Assembly: GCF_002368295.1 (NCBI RefSeq)
Contig: NZ_AP018248.1
Coordinates: 6,623,979 to 6,687,978 of the forward strand
Direction of reading: 5' to 3'
Origin: Tolypothrix tenuis PCC 7101
GTDB taxonomy: Bacteria > Cyanobacteriota > Cyanobacteriia > Cyanobacteriales > Nostocaceae
DNA: 64,000 nucleotides
Shown here one piece after another: positions 45,365 through 55,500 of the stretch; within the stretch, counting starts at the first letter, position 1, and each line of letters begins with the position of its first letter. Made by a program: the position numbers and the translations under genes. The notes under the pieces were generated by a model that worked only from the letters and a program-made list of their open reading frames with translations, was not told the DNA's origin and ran no database searches.

Positions 45365-46648
45365 ATGACCTCAACCCTGGTAAAATTTCCTCGTCTCAAT
45401 GCTCCAACACTACACCAGCTACCCAACGGTTTAACAATAGTAGTGGAGCAAATGCCGATTGAAGCCGTTAACTTAAGTTTGTGGATTAAGGTAGGCTCGG
45501 CGGTAGAATCGGATACCATTAATGGCATGGCTCACTTCTTAGAGCACATGATTTTTAAAGGCACAGAACGCCTAGCTAGTGGCGAGTTTGAACGTCGCAT
45601 TGAAGAACGGGGAGCCGTTACTAATGCTGCGACTAGCCAAGATTACACTCATTACTACATCACCACTGCGCCCAAAGATTTTGCCGAACTTGCGCCACTA
45701 CAAATAGATGTAGTATTAAATCCCAGTATTGATGATGACGCTTTTGAACGGGAACGCTTGGTAGTGCTAGAAGAAATTCGGCGTTCGGAAGATAATCCCC
45801 AGAGGCGGACTTTTCGGCGGTCGATGGAAATGGCGTTTGAACGGTTACCTTATCGCCGTCCAGTATTGGGGCCAGAATCGGTAATTTCCCATCTACAACC
45901 TCAGCAAATGCGGAATTTCCACGGGAGTATGTATCAACCCCAGTCAATTACCGCTGTGGCTGTCGGAAATTTACCGACAGCAGAATTAATTGATATTGTT
46001 GCCCAAGGAATTGCTGAAGCTACTAGTAACAAAAATGCACCACTTCCTGCTTACCACACACCACATCTGCCCGAACCTGCGTTTACAGAAATAGTCCGTC
46101 AAGAATTTATTGATGAAAGTCTCCAGCAAGCCAGGCTAGTAATGGTATGGCGAGTTCCAGGGTTGCAATATATTGATGAAACTTACGCACTCGATGTTTT
46201 GGCGGGAGTTTTAGCCCACGGACGCACATCAAGGCTGGTACAGGATTTGCGAGAAGAACGGCATTTAGTGTCTTCGATTTCTGTAAGTAATATGAGTAAT
46301 CAACTGCAAGGCACATTTTATATTTCCGCCAAGTGTGCAGTAGAAAACTTACAAGCAGTAGAAGAAGCGATCGCACAACATATTCGCATTTTACATACAG
46401 AACTAGTCAAAGAATCAGAAATTGCCCGTGTACGCCGACGTGTAGCCAACCGATTTATTTTTGGTAATGAAACACCAAGCGATCGCGCTGGCTTGTATGG
46501 TTATTATCAATCCATGCTAGGAAATTTAGAACCAGCCTTTAACTACCCCGCAAACATTCAAGCCCAAGAAGCCACCGACTTAATGCAAGCCGCCCAACAA
46601 TACCTTTCTCCCGATGCTTATGGTGTAGTTGTCATCAAGCCAGCATAG
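45365..46648 (+). CDS. M16 family zinc peptidase (pitrilysin/processing-peptidase type)
   Basis: A 427-residue member of the M16B group. The inverted zinc motif HXXEH is visible as AHFLEHMIFKGTERL, and the third ligand is the Glu of LVVLEEIRRSEDNPQRR about 75 residues later. The second half (RLVMVWRVPGLQYIDETYAL onwards, with VLAHGRTSRLVQDLREE) is the inactive twin domain that completes the chamber. Relatives process peptides in the cytosol or periplasm; no signal peptide is seen here. The substrate is unknown. It is a single gene, and a heptamer repeat array begins in its last two codons. Confidence 0.93.
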   Translation: MTSTLVKFPRLNAPTLHQLPNGLTIVVEQMPIEAVNLSLWIKVGSAVESDTINGMAHFLEHMIFKGTERLASGEFERRIEERGAVTNAATSQDYTHYYITTAPKDFAELAPLQIDVVLNPSIDDDAFERERLVVLEEIRRSEDNPQRRTFRRSMEMAFERLPYRRPVLGPESVISHLQPQQMRNFHGSMYQPQSITAVAVGNLPTAELIDIVAQGIAEATSNKNAPLPAYHTPHLPEPAFTEIVRQEFIDESLQQARLVMVWRVPGLQYIDETYALDVLAGVLAHGRTSRLVQDLREERHLVSSISVSNMSNQLQGTFYISAKCAVENLQAVEEAIAQHIRILHTELVKESEIARVRRRVANRFIFGNETPSDRAGLYGYYQSMLGNLEPAFNYPANIQAQEATDLMQAAQQYLSPDAYGVVVIKPA

Positions 46649-46790
46649 GGCATAGGGGATGAGGGGAAAAGGGGAAAGGGAAAAGGGAGAAAAGGGGAAA
46701 TAACAAACATCAATTACCCATTACCCATTACCCATTACCAAACCCCAAACCCCAAATACCAAACACCAAATAAAAAATGACAAACACAAT
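46643..46790. repeat. Heptamer arrays filling the whole gap and running into the next start codon
   Basis: GCATAGG units include the stop codon of the M16 gene. GGGGAAA-type and ATTACCC units follow. From 46742 the register is exact: ACCCCAA, ACCCCAA, ATACCAA, ACACCAA, ATAAAAA, ATGACAA, ACACAAT. The ATG at 46777 and that at 46789 lie inside the array. Confidence 0.85.
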
Positions 46791-47652
46791 GTGGACAGAA
46801 ATTGATGCCCATATTAGCAGGGTGACTGGTGAAAAATTTCAGAGTCAGCAAAAGCGTTCTGTGAGTGGTGGGTGTATTAACCAAGGCTATGCTGTCTCTG
46901 ATGATGAACGCACTTACTTTGTGAAGCTAAATCAAGCATCTCAAGTTGCCATGTTTGAAGCTGAGGCGCTGGGGTTGGAGGAAATGCTGAATACAGCTAG
47001 TATTCGCGTTCCCAAACCCTTGTGCTGGGGTACAGCTGGCAATTCTGGCTACATTGTGTTGGAGTGGCTGGAAATGGGCGGAGGTAATACCAATTCTTGG
47101 CAAGAAATGGGGCGGAAGCTAGCAGCAATGCATAAAGCAACTAGCAGTCAAGGTTTTGGTTGGAAAATCAACAATACTATTGGTTCTACGCCCCAAATCA
47201 ATACTTGGACAGCAGATTGGGCAGAATTTTATGGGAAACATCGCTTGGGTTATCAATTTCAATTAGCTAGGCGACGAGGAGGGAGTTTTCCCAAACAAGA
47301 GAAGTTATTAGCCGCTATTGCAGAATTATTGGCAGATCATCAGGTGGAACCCGCCTTAGTACATGGCGATTTATGGGGAGGGAACGCTGGGTGTACAGTT
47401 TCGGGAGAACCAGTGATATTCGATCCAGCAACTTATTTTGGCGATCGCGAAGTTGATATTGCCATGACAGAATTATTTGGTGGTTTCCCATCTGCTTTTT
47501 ATCAAGGTTATAACGAAGTCTTTCCTTTAGATGCAGGTTATGAGCAGAGAAAAACTCTTTATAATCTCTATCACATTATTAATCACTTCAATTTATTTGG
47601 CGGCGGTTATGCTTCCCAAGCGAATCGCATGATTGACCAAATTTTGGGTTAG
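46789..47652 (+). CDS. Fructosamine kinase-like protein
   Basis: A 287-residue protein of the fructosamine/ketosamine-3-kinase family (APH-like kinase fold). Members phosphorylate sugars bound to lysine or amines and so start removal of glycation damage. Visible blocks are VSGGCINQGYAV, the lysine of YFVKLNQAS, EAEALGLEEM, ALVHGDLWGGNAG (catalytic Asp) and VIFDPATYFGDREVDIAM (metal-binding Asp). The start is uncertain: ATG 46777 (MTNTMWTEID) and ATG 46789 (MWTEID) are both in frame, and both lie within a heptamer array that leaves no ribosome binding site. I prefer 46789 because the extra four codons are repeat sequence. Confidence 0.92.
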   Translation: MWTEIDAHISRVTGEKFQSQQKRSVSGGCINQGYAVSDDERTYFVKLNQASQVAMFEAEALGLEEMLNTASIRVPKPLCWGTAGNSGYIVLEWLEMGGGNTNSWQEMGRKLAAMHKATSSQGFGWKINNTIGSTPQINTWTADWAEFYGKHRLGYQFQLARRRGGSFPKQEKLLAAIAELLADHQVEPALVHGDLWGGNAGCTVSGEPVIFDPATYFGDREVDIAMTELFGGFPSAFYQGYNEVFPLDAGYEQRKTLYNLYHIINHFNLFGGGYASQANRMIDQILG

Positions 47653-47689
47653 AGTTGCATAATTTGTAAAAATGTAGGGGCGTAACAGC

Positions 47690-48040
47690 TTATAGAATTC
47701 TTTGACCTAAAGTTACATCTCTATCTGGCTGAATTAAAACGACTTCGCCATCATCGAGAACTACGCCTAATACCAAAACTTCAGACATAAAATCTGCGAT
47801 TTGGCGAGGTGGAAAGTTAGTTACAGCTAATATTAATTTGTTGAGTAAATTCTCTGGTTGGTAAAGTTTAGTAATCTGGGCACTAGATTTTTTAATGCCC
47901 AAATCACCAAAGTCTATCCAAAGTTTATAAGCAGGTTTTCGTGCTGCAGGAAAATCTTCTACTTGAATAACTTTACCAACACGAATTTCAACTTTTTCAA
48001 AATCTTCATAGGTGATTTGTTTAGGTTTGTCATTTGTCAT
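47690..48040 (-). CDS. csaA: CsaA-type tRNA-binding protein
   Basis: A 116-residue protein with the EMAP-II-like OB fold of CsaA and of the C-terminal domain of methionyl-tRNA synthetase: ITYEDFEKVEIRVGKVIQVE, PAYKLWIDFGDLGIKKSSAQ, then LAVTNFPPRQIADFMSEVLVLG. In Bacillus CsaA is a chaperone linked to protein export; tRNA binding is the family property. The first seven residues (MTNDKPK) are encoded in part by a heptamer array (TTTGTCA on the plus strand), so the native start codon is itself repeat-derived. tatC lies further upstream on the same strand, with 180 bp between. Confidence 0.93.
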   Translation of the reverse strand: MTNDKPKQITYEDFEKVEIRVGKVIQVEDFPAARKPAYKLWIDFGDLGIKKSSAQITKLYQPENLLNKLILAVTNFPPRQIADFMSEVLVLGVVLDDGEVVLIQPDRDVTLGQRIL

Positions 48041-48102
48041 TGGTCATTTGTTGTTTGGGGTTTGGTAATGGGTAATTGGTAATGGGTAATTGGTGTTTGT
48101 GA
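48026..48102. repeat. Heptamer array overlapping the csaA start
   Basis: TTTGTCA, TTTGTCA, TTGGTCA and TTTGTTG in register (48026-48053), then GGGTAAT/TGGTAAT units. The first two units are inside csaA and contain its start codon on the minus strand. Confidence 0.8.
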
Positions 48103-48216
48103 TTTCCCCTTTTCCCTTCATCCCCCACACTGCGGGAAGCCGCAAAGCGTCTACATCTCCCTCATCTGCCTCATCCCCAATGCCCCATGCCCTATGCCCT
48201 ATGCGCCATTCCCCAA

Positions 48217-49053
48217 TCACTTCCCTATCACCTTCACTAAACCAATCCCACCAAAATAAAGGCCTAGAACTGCACCAGCTAGCAAACTTTGGGTGAGGGG
48301 GTCAGTAGAAGGTGTGAGGACAGCGCCTAAAACTACCGCACCCATAATGACGTAACGCCAACCAGAAAACATTTGTTTAGAAGAAACAATTCCTAAAGCG
48401 CCAAGTAATAGTTGAATGACAGGAATTTGAAATGCTAAACCAGTACTAAATAATAGCAACAAGACAAATTCAAAATACTTTTCTATTGACCAAAGTTGTT
48501 CTACTACATCTGCACCGTAGCTGATGAAAAACTTTAAAGCAGCAGGAATAAGTAGAAAATAGGCAAATACTAACCCTGCCACAAATAGCACGCTGGAACC
48601 TAAAACTACAGGCCCTAATAAGCGGCGTTCGCGACGAGTTAAACCAGGTAAAACGAATTGGATAATTTGGTAAAGAATGAAAGGAGTAGAAAGTACTAAA
48701 CCGCTATAGGCTGCGACTTTCAAAGAAACAAAGAAATATTCCCCAGGCGCAAGTTGAAGAAATTTTACTCCCTGTGCTGGGACTTCTAATAGCTGAACAA
48801 TCGGCCTGACGTATAAGAAACAGCCAACAATACCTACTGCAACAGCAATAAGCGCGTAGAAAATCCGCTGGCGTAACTCCTCTAGGTGGTCGAAAAAGGA
48901 CATCTCGACTTCACCAGGTAAATCATCAAGCGGATCAGCCTCAGAATCGCTATCTACTTCCACGTCAATTTCGGCTGGAGTAGCAGTAGATACATCTGGG
49001 TATTGTTCCTGTGAATCGGACTGAGTTTCTGTGTCTAAATTTTGTGGCGACAT
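48217..49053 (-). CDS. tatC: Sec-independent protein translocase TatC
   Basis: A 278-residue TatC, the receptor subunit for twin-arginine signal peptides in the plasma and thylakoid membranes. The first 50 residues are an acidic extension typical of cyanobacteria. The signature MSFFDHLEELRQRIFYALIA follows, then six membrane helices; ALKFFISYGADVVEQLWSIEKYF is the conserved periplasmic loop and VLTPSTDPLTQSLLAGAVLGLY the last segment. The tatA/B gene is not nearby. It precedes csaA on the same strand, separated by repeat-rich DNA. Confidence 0.97.
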   Translation of the reverse strand: MSPQNLDTETQSDSQEQYPDVSTATPAEIDVEVDSDSEADPLDDLPGEVEMSFFDHLEELRQRIFYALIAVAVGIVGCFLYVRPIVQLLEVPAQGVKFLQLAPGEYFFVSLKVAAYSGLVLSTPFILYQIIQFVLPGLTRRERRLLGPVVLGSSVLFVAGLVFAYFLLIPAALKFFISYGADVVEQLWSIEKYFEFVLLLLFSTGLAFQIPVIQLLLGALGIVSSKQMFSGWRYVIMGAVVLGAVLTPSTDPLTQSLLAGAVLGLYFGGIGLVKVIGK

Positions 49054-49091
49054 GGTTCAGCAATTAGGCAACATTTGCTAACTATTTTACT

Positions 49092-49275
49092 GGGGGTTGG
49101 GGCATGGGGCATTGGGCATTGGGAATGGGTAATTGGTAATTGGTAATTGGTAATTGGTAGGTAATAGATATTTCTTCACTGCTTCCTCATCCCCCTCATC
49201 TCCCTTTTCCCTTTTTTCCTTTTTACCTTTTCCCCAGTCCCCAGTCCCCAGTCCCCAATCCCCAATCCCCATCAC
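49092..49275. repeat. Heptanucleotide repeat arrays between slt and tatC
   Basis: GGGCATT, GGTAATT and CCCCAGT/CCCCAAT units cover nearly the whole gap. The last run touches the stop codon of the transglycosylase on the minus strand. Confidence 0.85.
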
Positions 49276-51467
49276 TTGCTGGGCAATTTGGGGTGTTCAC
49301 TGGAATATTGCGCGACTAGAGCGGAAATTTCTGGGTTGTATAGTCGTAAATAATTCCAGTAGTTACCTAATACTTGACGGACGTAATTTCGGGTTTCGTC
49401 GAAGGGGATTTTTTCGACAAATTCATCTGGATCTTGTGTGGGGAGGGTTTGCAGCCATTTGGCTACGTTACCAGGGCCAGCATTGTAACTAGCGATCGCT
49501 AACAAGGAGTTATTACTATATTGCTGATGGGTATGATCCAAATACCAAGTGCCCAACATGATATTGTCGTTGGGATCTTCTAGTTTTAAGGTTTTGCTAT
49601 CAACTTTGATTTGTGGGGCGATCCATTGGGCGGTGGAGGGTAATACCTGCATTAAGCCCATAGCGTTGGCGACAGATTTGGCGTTGGCTTCAAAGCGTGA
49701 CTCTTGGCGAATCAAAGCAGTTACTAGCAAGGGGTTGATTTGGCGTTCTTTTGACCACTTTTCAATCTCTTGGACATAGGGGAAGGGATAACGGGCTTGC
49801 CAGTAAGTGATCTGTTGGCTAAGAGTTTGATATTCGGCTTTTTCTTCGGGAATTTCGCGGTCTTCTAATTTAGAAATGGTGTCAATTCCTAATTTATTTT
49901 CGCCTCTGGCCAGTTGCATTAAGCCTTCGGTGAATTGTTCGGCTACTGTGGGTTGGTCTTTATTGACAAATTCGGTTTCCCATTGCAACCAAGCATCTCT
50001 ATCTTGTCCTAGCAAATACAATTCTTTGAAGGTTTCAGAACCGGCTGGGGGGACGGGACGCTGGGGTGGGACAACTTCAGGCTGCATTTGCCGCAGGTTA
50101 TTAAAGTTACCGACATTTAGCCCTAAGACTGCTGCCGATCGCCAAGCATAATAAGAGTAAGGAAACTGGCTAATGACGTATTCATAAGCAGTTTTCGCTT
50201 CTTGTTGTTTCCCTAACTGAGTTGCCCATTTACCAACCCAAAAACCTGCTCTGGGAGCCAAAATACTGGTAGGGTTTTGAGTAGGAATTGGTTCTGCCCA
50301 TTGCCACGCACCGATATAATCTTTGGCGTTGGCTTTTTCTTGGGCAATTTTCCAGCGATATTCGGCGGCTTCATCGGAATTTGCGTATTTGCCAATCAGT
50401 AATTGCCAGGCTTGGGCTGCTGATTTATTATCTTTGAGGTTTTGATAGATTTTGGCTTTTTCTACTACTGCTTGACTGGCGACATTAGGAAATTTCGCGA
50501 TCGCTTGGTCAAGATAAGGTAATGCATCTTTACGGGTTTTCGCCATTTCTGCTAACCGCAGTATGGCTGTGCCACTTTCTGGGGCTTCGGGAAATTGTTG
50601 TACTAATTGTTTATAAGTTGCGATCGCTTTATCTCTTTCTTTACCTGCTACTTGCAAGCCACGTCCAGCACGGTAAAGGCTACGGGGTGTTTTGGGTGCT
50701 TTGGCGTAAGCTTTTGCGGCTTTTTCAAATTGATTGTTTGTCCAGTAGGCTGTACCAATAATTTCCCAATCTTCAGGTTTAAGAGTTGACTCCTTAGCTA
50801 AATCATCCAACACTCCTACGGTTCCAGGTTGGTCAGCTGCGTATTGGGCTAACTTTAACTGCAATTGTGGCTGTTTGGGATTTTCGTCTAAGCGCTTGCG
50901 AATAATTTCCCAGGTTAAGGGATGGGTGGGAAATTGTGCGATCGCGATATCCTGTTGTTTTGGTTGAGCAATTAAATAGATGGCTTTAACTGCGGCTGCT
51001 GTTTTGGGATATTGTTTCAACACTTTCTGCCGCAAATCTGAAGCTTTGCCATCTTCACCCAGCAAATCTTGAGCTTGTGCCTGTTTCAGTAATATATAAG
51101 GGGCGAGAATAGGATATTCTTTTTCTAACCCTTGGAGTAAAACTAGGGCTTTTTTCCCTTGGGTTCTTTCAATGTAATCACTCGCCAATAAATAACGCGC
51201 CCGTTCTCGGTCTAGGGAACGCGAATTTTCGGCGATTTCTGCTAATTTTGCCGCCCGTTCTGGTAGAGATTTGGATACCAGGGGATAAACGGCTGATTTC
51301 GCTTTGCTAGTCTCCGATATTTGTTCAGTTTTATCGTTGCCGTACTTTAGCCATTGCCCTAGGGATTTTCCAAGCTGAGGTGCTGAAACCATTGCCCCGG
51401 CTAAGAAAGCGCAGAGTCCAGCACCGACAATTACAGGAATTGGATTTTTTTTAAGCTGCTTCAGCAT
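49272..51467 (-). CDS. Soluble lytic murein transglycosylase (GH23) with TPR repeats
   Basis: A 731-residue enzyme. It has an N-terminal hydrophobic anchor or signal (IPVIVGAGLCAFLAGAMV), then about 480 residues of TPR-like helical repeats (AAKAYAKAPKTPRSLYRAGR, EYRWKIAQEKANAKDYIGAW) as in the ring of Slt70. A C-terminal SLT domain carries the catalytic Glu in ALIRQESRFEANAKS, then NAMGLMQVLPSTAQWIA and LLAIASYNAGPGNVAKWL. It cleaves the glycan strand of peptidoglycan in the periplasm, forming 1,6-anhydro ends, during wall growth or septum formation. Length and order fit the family. A single gene; its product should be periplasmic. Confidence 0.93.
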   Translation of the reverse strand: MLKQLKKNPIPVIVGAGLCAFLAGAMVSAPQLGKSLGQWLKYGNDKTEQISETSKAKSAVYPLVSKSLPERAAKLAEIAENSRSLDRERARYLLASDYIERTQGKKALVLLQGLEKEYPILAPYILLKQAQAQDLLGEDGKASDLRQKVLKQYPKTAAAVKAIYLIAQPKQQDIAIAQFPTHPLTWEIIRKRLDENPKQPQLQLKLAQYAADQPGTVGVLDDLAKESTLKPEDWEIIGTAYWTNNQFEKAAKAYAKAPKTPRSLYRAGRGLQVAGKERDKAIATYKQLVQQFPEAPESGTAILRLAEMAKTRKDALPYLDQAIAKFPNVASQAVVEKAKIYQNLKDNKSAAQAWQLLIGKYANSDEAAEYRWKIAQEKANAKDYIGAWQWAEPIPTQNPTSILAPRAGFWVGKWATQLGKQQEAKTAYEYVISQFPYSYYAWRSAAVLGLNVGNFNNLRQMQPEVVPPQRPVPPAGSETFKELYLLGQDRDAWLQWETEFVNKDQPTVAEQFTEGLMQLARGENKLGIDTISKLEDREIPEEKAEYQTLSQQITYWQARYPFPYVQEIEKWSKERQINPLLVTALIRQESRFEANAKSVANAMGLMQVLPSTAQWIAPQIKVDSKTLKLEDPNDNIMLGTWYLDHTHQQYSNNSLLAIASYNAGPGNVAKWLQTLPTQDPDEFVEKIPFDETRNYVRQVLGNYWNYLRLYNPEISALVAQYSSEHPKLPSK

Positions 51468-52358
51468 GAATACCCGCTGAAATTTTCAGATGAAGTCTTT
51501 GAAACTTTAACATTAGTAGCGGTCAGTGTTGTCACTTTTCCATTTTTGCTTTTAATCTGATGCACAAAGCTGTAAAGCCTGTTAATGATAGGTTGATCCC
51601 GGATTGTCATGAGTTTTAGCCCATCAGCGATCCCATCAAATCTATCTTTCAGTATAGGATAGGCTAATTTAATCGAAAATTTCGCAATTAAATACACTTA
51701 ATAAAAGTTAAGTTTTATTCTTTGTTCGCTCTCAATTTGCTGGTAGTGGGCGATTCTTTTTGCCTGGAGCCTATTTGATAAATTAAATCTCCAACTTTTG
51801 ATTAATGTTGTATTCACCCTAGAGTAGACACAACAGACGCAATCATCAATTTCAGCCAATTTCATAGATAATAGCTACTGAACATATTTTGATTTAGAAA
51901 AATTCCCCTTGCTGGAAAGCAAATCTTGAGTAAAATTGCTAGGTTAATATTTAGAAATAAATTGTTATTTTTTTTAATAAAAATAATTTCAAATTTTGGT
52001 AAATTATTTGGTTTAACAATTTTTATAGTAATCAATTAATGCAGATTTAATCAATTTTATCTCAGTAATTTTAGGAATAATTATCTATAAAATACTGGTA
52101 AATTTATAGCTATACAATCTTTATTGGATTATTAAACAATAGTTAAGATTAAAGCTAAAGCGAATCTTAATAATTATCAAAACAATTGCCAAAAATGCTC
52201 ATAGCTTTGACTCAGCAATAAGCCTCTAGTCTCTTCTGTCAACAGGAATATACATAAGTAAGAATGATATTAATCATTAAAATATTTCTTAGGTAAGAGA
52301 CCAAGAACACAAGATTTGTTTTAATCTTCAATCTATATATAAACATAAAAAACATAAG
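51468..52358. other. AT-rich gene-free region
   Basis: About 900 bp upstream of the large kinase with strong AT bias (51900-52150 especially). A 78-codon minus-strand frame at 51461-51697 has no family resemblance. No RNA gene was recognised. It should contain the promoters of the transglycosylase and of the kinase. Confidence 0.5.
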
Positions 52359-52547
52359 ATGCCTGTAATAAAACATCTGAATTTTTCAGATTTAGGTTGT
52401 GTTCTGCGGCAGCAAATTTATCTGTCCACAGAACAGTTAACTACCCAATTAAGAGGTGCTCTCGAAACAGGAAACTGTCGGCAGAAGAGATGGAAACAAC
52501 CATTACAGTTGCCTTTGAAGCAGATTGAGGAGTTACTGCACTCCTAG
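52359..52547 (+). CDS. Possible small protein upstream of the large hybrid kinase
   Basis: A 62-codon frame (starting MPVIKHLNFSDLGCVL) that ends 33 bp before the kinase start and is on the same strand. It is basic at the end (QKRWKQPLQLPLKQIEELL) and could form an amphipathic helix. No ribosome binding site is evident and no family is recognised. Its position suggests either a small co-transcribed gene or a chance frame in the kinase leader. Confidence 0.3.
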   Translation: MPVIKHLNFSDLGCVLRQQIYLSTEQLTTQLRGALETGNCRQKRWKQPLQLPLKQIEELLHS

Positions 52548-52580
52548 TCCAGGTACTTTTAATAATTAGGAGCTGAGACT

Positions 52581-55500
52581 GTGACTTGGGAAGCAAAGGT
52601 AAATACCCCTGCCGCCAAAATTTTCTTGGCTGACAATGGTACAGAAATGCGCGATCGCTTGCAGCAGCTGTTAAGCCAACGGTATGAGGTGCAGGTAGGA
52701 GAGGGAATAGATACCTTAAGTACAATCCAACAACAACAGCCGCTTCCTGACTTAGTCATCGCGGATGTGATGTTAGCAGGAAGCAATGAATGGGAGTGGA
52801 TGCGATCGCTACGTTCCCATCCCCAAACGCAAGATTTAACTGTCTTTTTGCTGTCAGCACAGGCTGAGGAAGAGATTTGTACAGATGCATTGGCGGCTGG
52901 TGCTGATGATTATCTCAGCCAACCATTTTCTGATTCTCAATTATTGGCCAGAATTGAAGTCAATTTGAAGATGCGTCAAGTGCGCCAGGCTACCTTACTG
53001 CGCCAACAAGAATTAATAGATGAGCTAGCAGCCACCAAACAGGAAGTTACCAACATTTTAGAAAGCATGACCGATGCTTTCTATGCCTTAGATAGTAATT
53101 GGTGTATTACCTACATTAACCGAGGCGGAGAGTCCGTCATAGGTAAGCCTCGGCAGGAATTATTGGGTAAAAATCTCTGGCAGTTGTGCCCAGTATTAGT
53201 TAATACAGAAGTTTACCAGCAATATCATCGATGTCTCGTCGCCAGAGAGCCGATTCACTTTGAATTTTATTATCAACCTTGTGACTGCTGGTACGATATC
53301 CATGTTTATCCCTCTGAGCAGGGAATAACGTCATATTTTCACAATATTAGCGATAAGCAAGTAGCGCTACGCGATCGCCAGCAAGCAGAATGGGCAAAGC
53401 AAAAAAGTGAAACTGTACTCAATGCCTTTTTAACTAGTTCCCCTACCGCTTTGGCTTTTTTGGATCGCGATTGGCGTTATGTTCATGCCAATGAAGCCTT
53501 AGCAGCGATGCATGGCATTTCTGTCAGCGAACATCTCGGACGCACATTATCAGAAGTGCTACCGGAGAAAGCATCCCAAATCATCCCGATTTTGGAACAG
53601 GTGATTCAGAGTCAAGAACCTGTACTAAATCAAGAAATTCGTCAGGAAAGCAATTTATCCGGCTGCTGGCAACACACTTTAGTGAATTACTACCCAGTTT
53701 GTTTAGCGGATGGCTATGTTTTGGGAGTTGGGATTACCGCTATTGATATCACTCGCATCAAGCAAGTTGAGCAAGCTTTGCGAGAAAGTGAAGTCAGTTT
53801 GAGACAGGCGAATGAGCGTTTTGAGTTAGCAGCTAAGGCTGTTAATTGTCTAATTTATGACTGGGATGTGCCAAATGATACTGTAGAGCGAACTGAGGGC
53901 TTAACCCGGATTTTGGGCTATCAGCTAGGAGATACTCAACCCACCGGTGAATGGTGGCGGGAACTAGTGCACCCAGAAGATTTAGCCTCTGTACAAACAG
54001 AAGCAGCAGCAGCTTGGGAAAATCATCAAGAACGCTTTGCTGTAGAGTATCGAGTTCGCAAGCAAGATAACGAATATATTAATGTACTCGATCAAGGAAT
54101 CGTTGTAGAGTGGGGAGCTGATGGGCAACCAAAACGTGTAGTAGGTAGCACCACAGATATTAGTCTCCAGCAAACCGCATTACGCAAACGCCAGCAAGCT
54201 GAAGCTGCGCTCAAAATCCAAGAACGGAAATACCGTTACATTTTTGAAGCCGCAGGTGTAGCAATTTTTGAAGAAGATTTTTCCCTCATCAAAACAGCAT
54301 TAGATACTTTGAAAGCCCAAGGTATTGAAGATTTTGCCACCTTCTTTGCTGAACACCCTGATTTTGTAGAACAGTTAATTGGCACAGTGAGAATTGTCAA
54401 TGCCAATAACGCCGCCGTCAAAATGTTTGGCGCTGAAGACAAAAATCAACTGCTGGGTTTCTTGCACCGAATATTTGTCCCAGAAACAGTAGAAGTATTT
54501 GTCCAAGAACTTTTGGTATTAGTTGCTGGGCAAAACTATTTGGAATCAGAAACAATTCTCCAAACCCTGCAAGGAAAGCAATTAAATATTTTATTTACAA
54601 TTACCTTTCCGCCACCAACTGCCGAATTTGACAGTGTTTTAGTGACGATGATGGATATCACTGCTCACAGACAAGCAGAAGCAGCGGTACGCGCTAGCGA
54701 AGAACGGCTGCGGAGTTTTTTTGAAGCGAATTTAGTGGGAATTATTTTTGGTGATGAAAACGGTAGTATCCGAGAAGCTAATGATGAGTTTTTAAGAATT
54801 ATTGGTTATAGTCGCACCGATTTGCAAACTGGACAACTGCGGTGGGTTGATATTACACCACCAGAATACTTTGATTGTGATGAATTGGGAATTGCGGAAG
54901 CTCACGTTAAAGGAGCCTGTACTCCCTATGAAAAAGAATTTATTCGTAAAGATGGTTCCCGAGTGCCAGTGGTTGTAGGGTATTCCTTACTACGGGAATC
55001 ACGTCAACAGTCAGTAGCATTTATTTTGGATATTAGTAGCCGTAAACAAACTGAAAGGGCACTACACCAAAGCGAAGCAAGATTTCAGGCGTTTATGGAT
55101 AACAGTCCAGCTGCCGCTTGGATTACTGACAGCAAAGGCAGAATAGTTTACTTAAGCCCTACGTACAGTACTACATTCAAATTATTGACGAATGACGCAA
55201 TTGGTAAAAGTATTTTCGACCTCTACCCGGTAGAAATTGCAGAAAAATTTCTGAAAAATATTCAAAAGGTATCCCAGACAAATCAAGTAGTAGAAGCAAT
55301 TGAACTAGCCCCCATGCCAGATGATACGACTGGCGACTTTTTAGTATATAAATTTCCCATTGCCGATCCCTCTGGGCAACGTTTAGTGGGAGGAGTCGCA
55401 GTTGATATTACTGAACGCGAACGGGCGCTACGGGAACGCCAAAAAGCAGAACAAGCCCTACAAAAGCATAGCGATCGCTTAAAGCTACTCTCAGAAACAG

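Noticed and set aside
51461..51697. 78-codon minus-strand frame overlapping the transglycosylase start
   Set aside because: No ribosome binding site or family, and it overlaps the next gene; most likely leader DNA.
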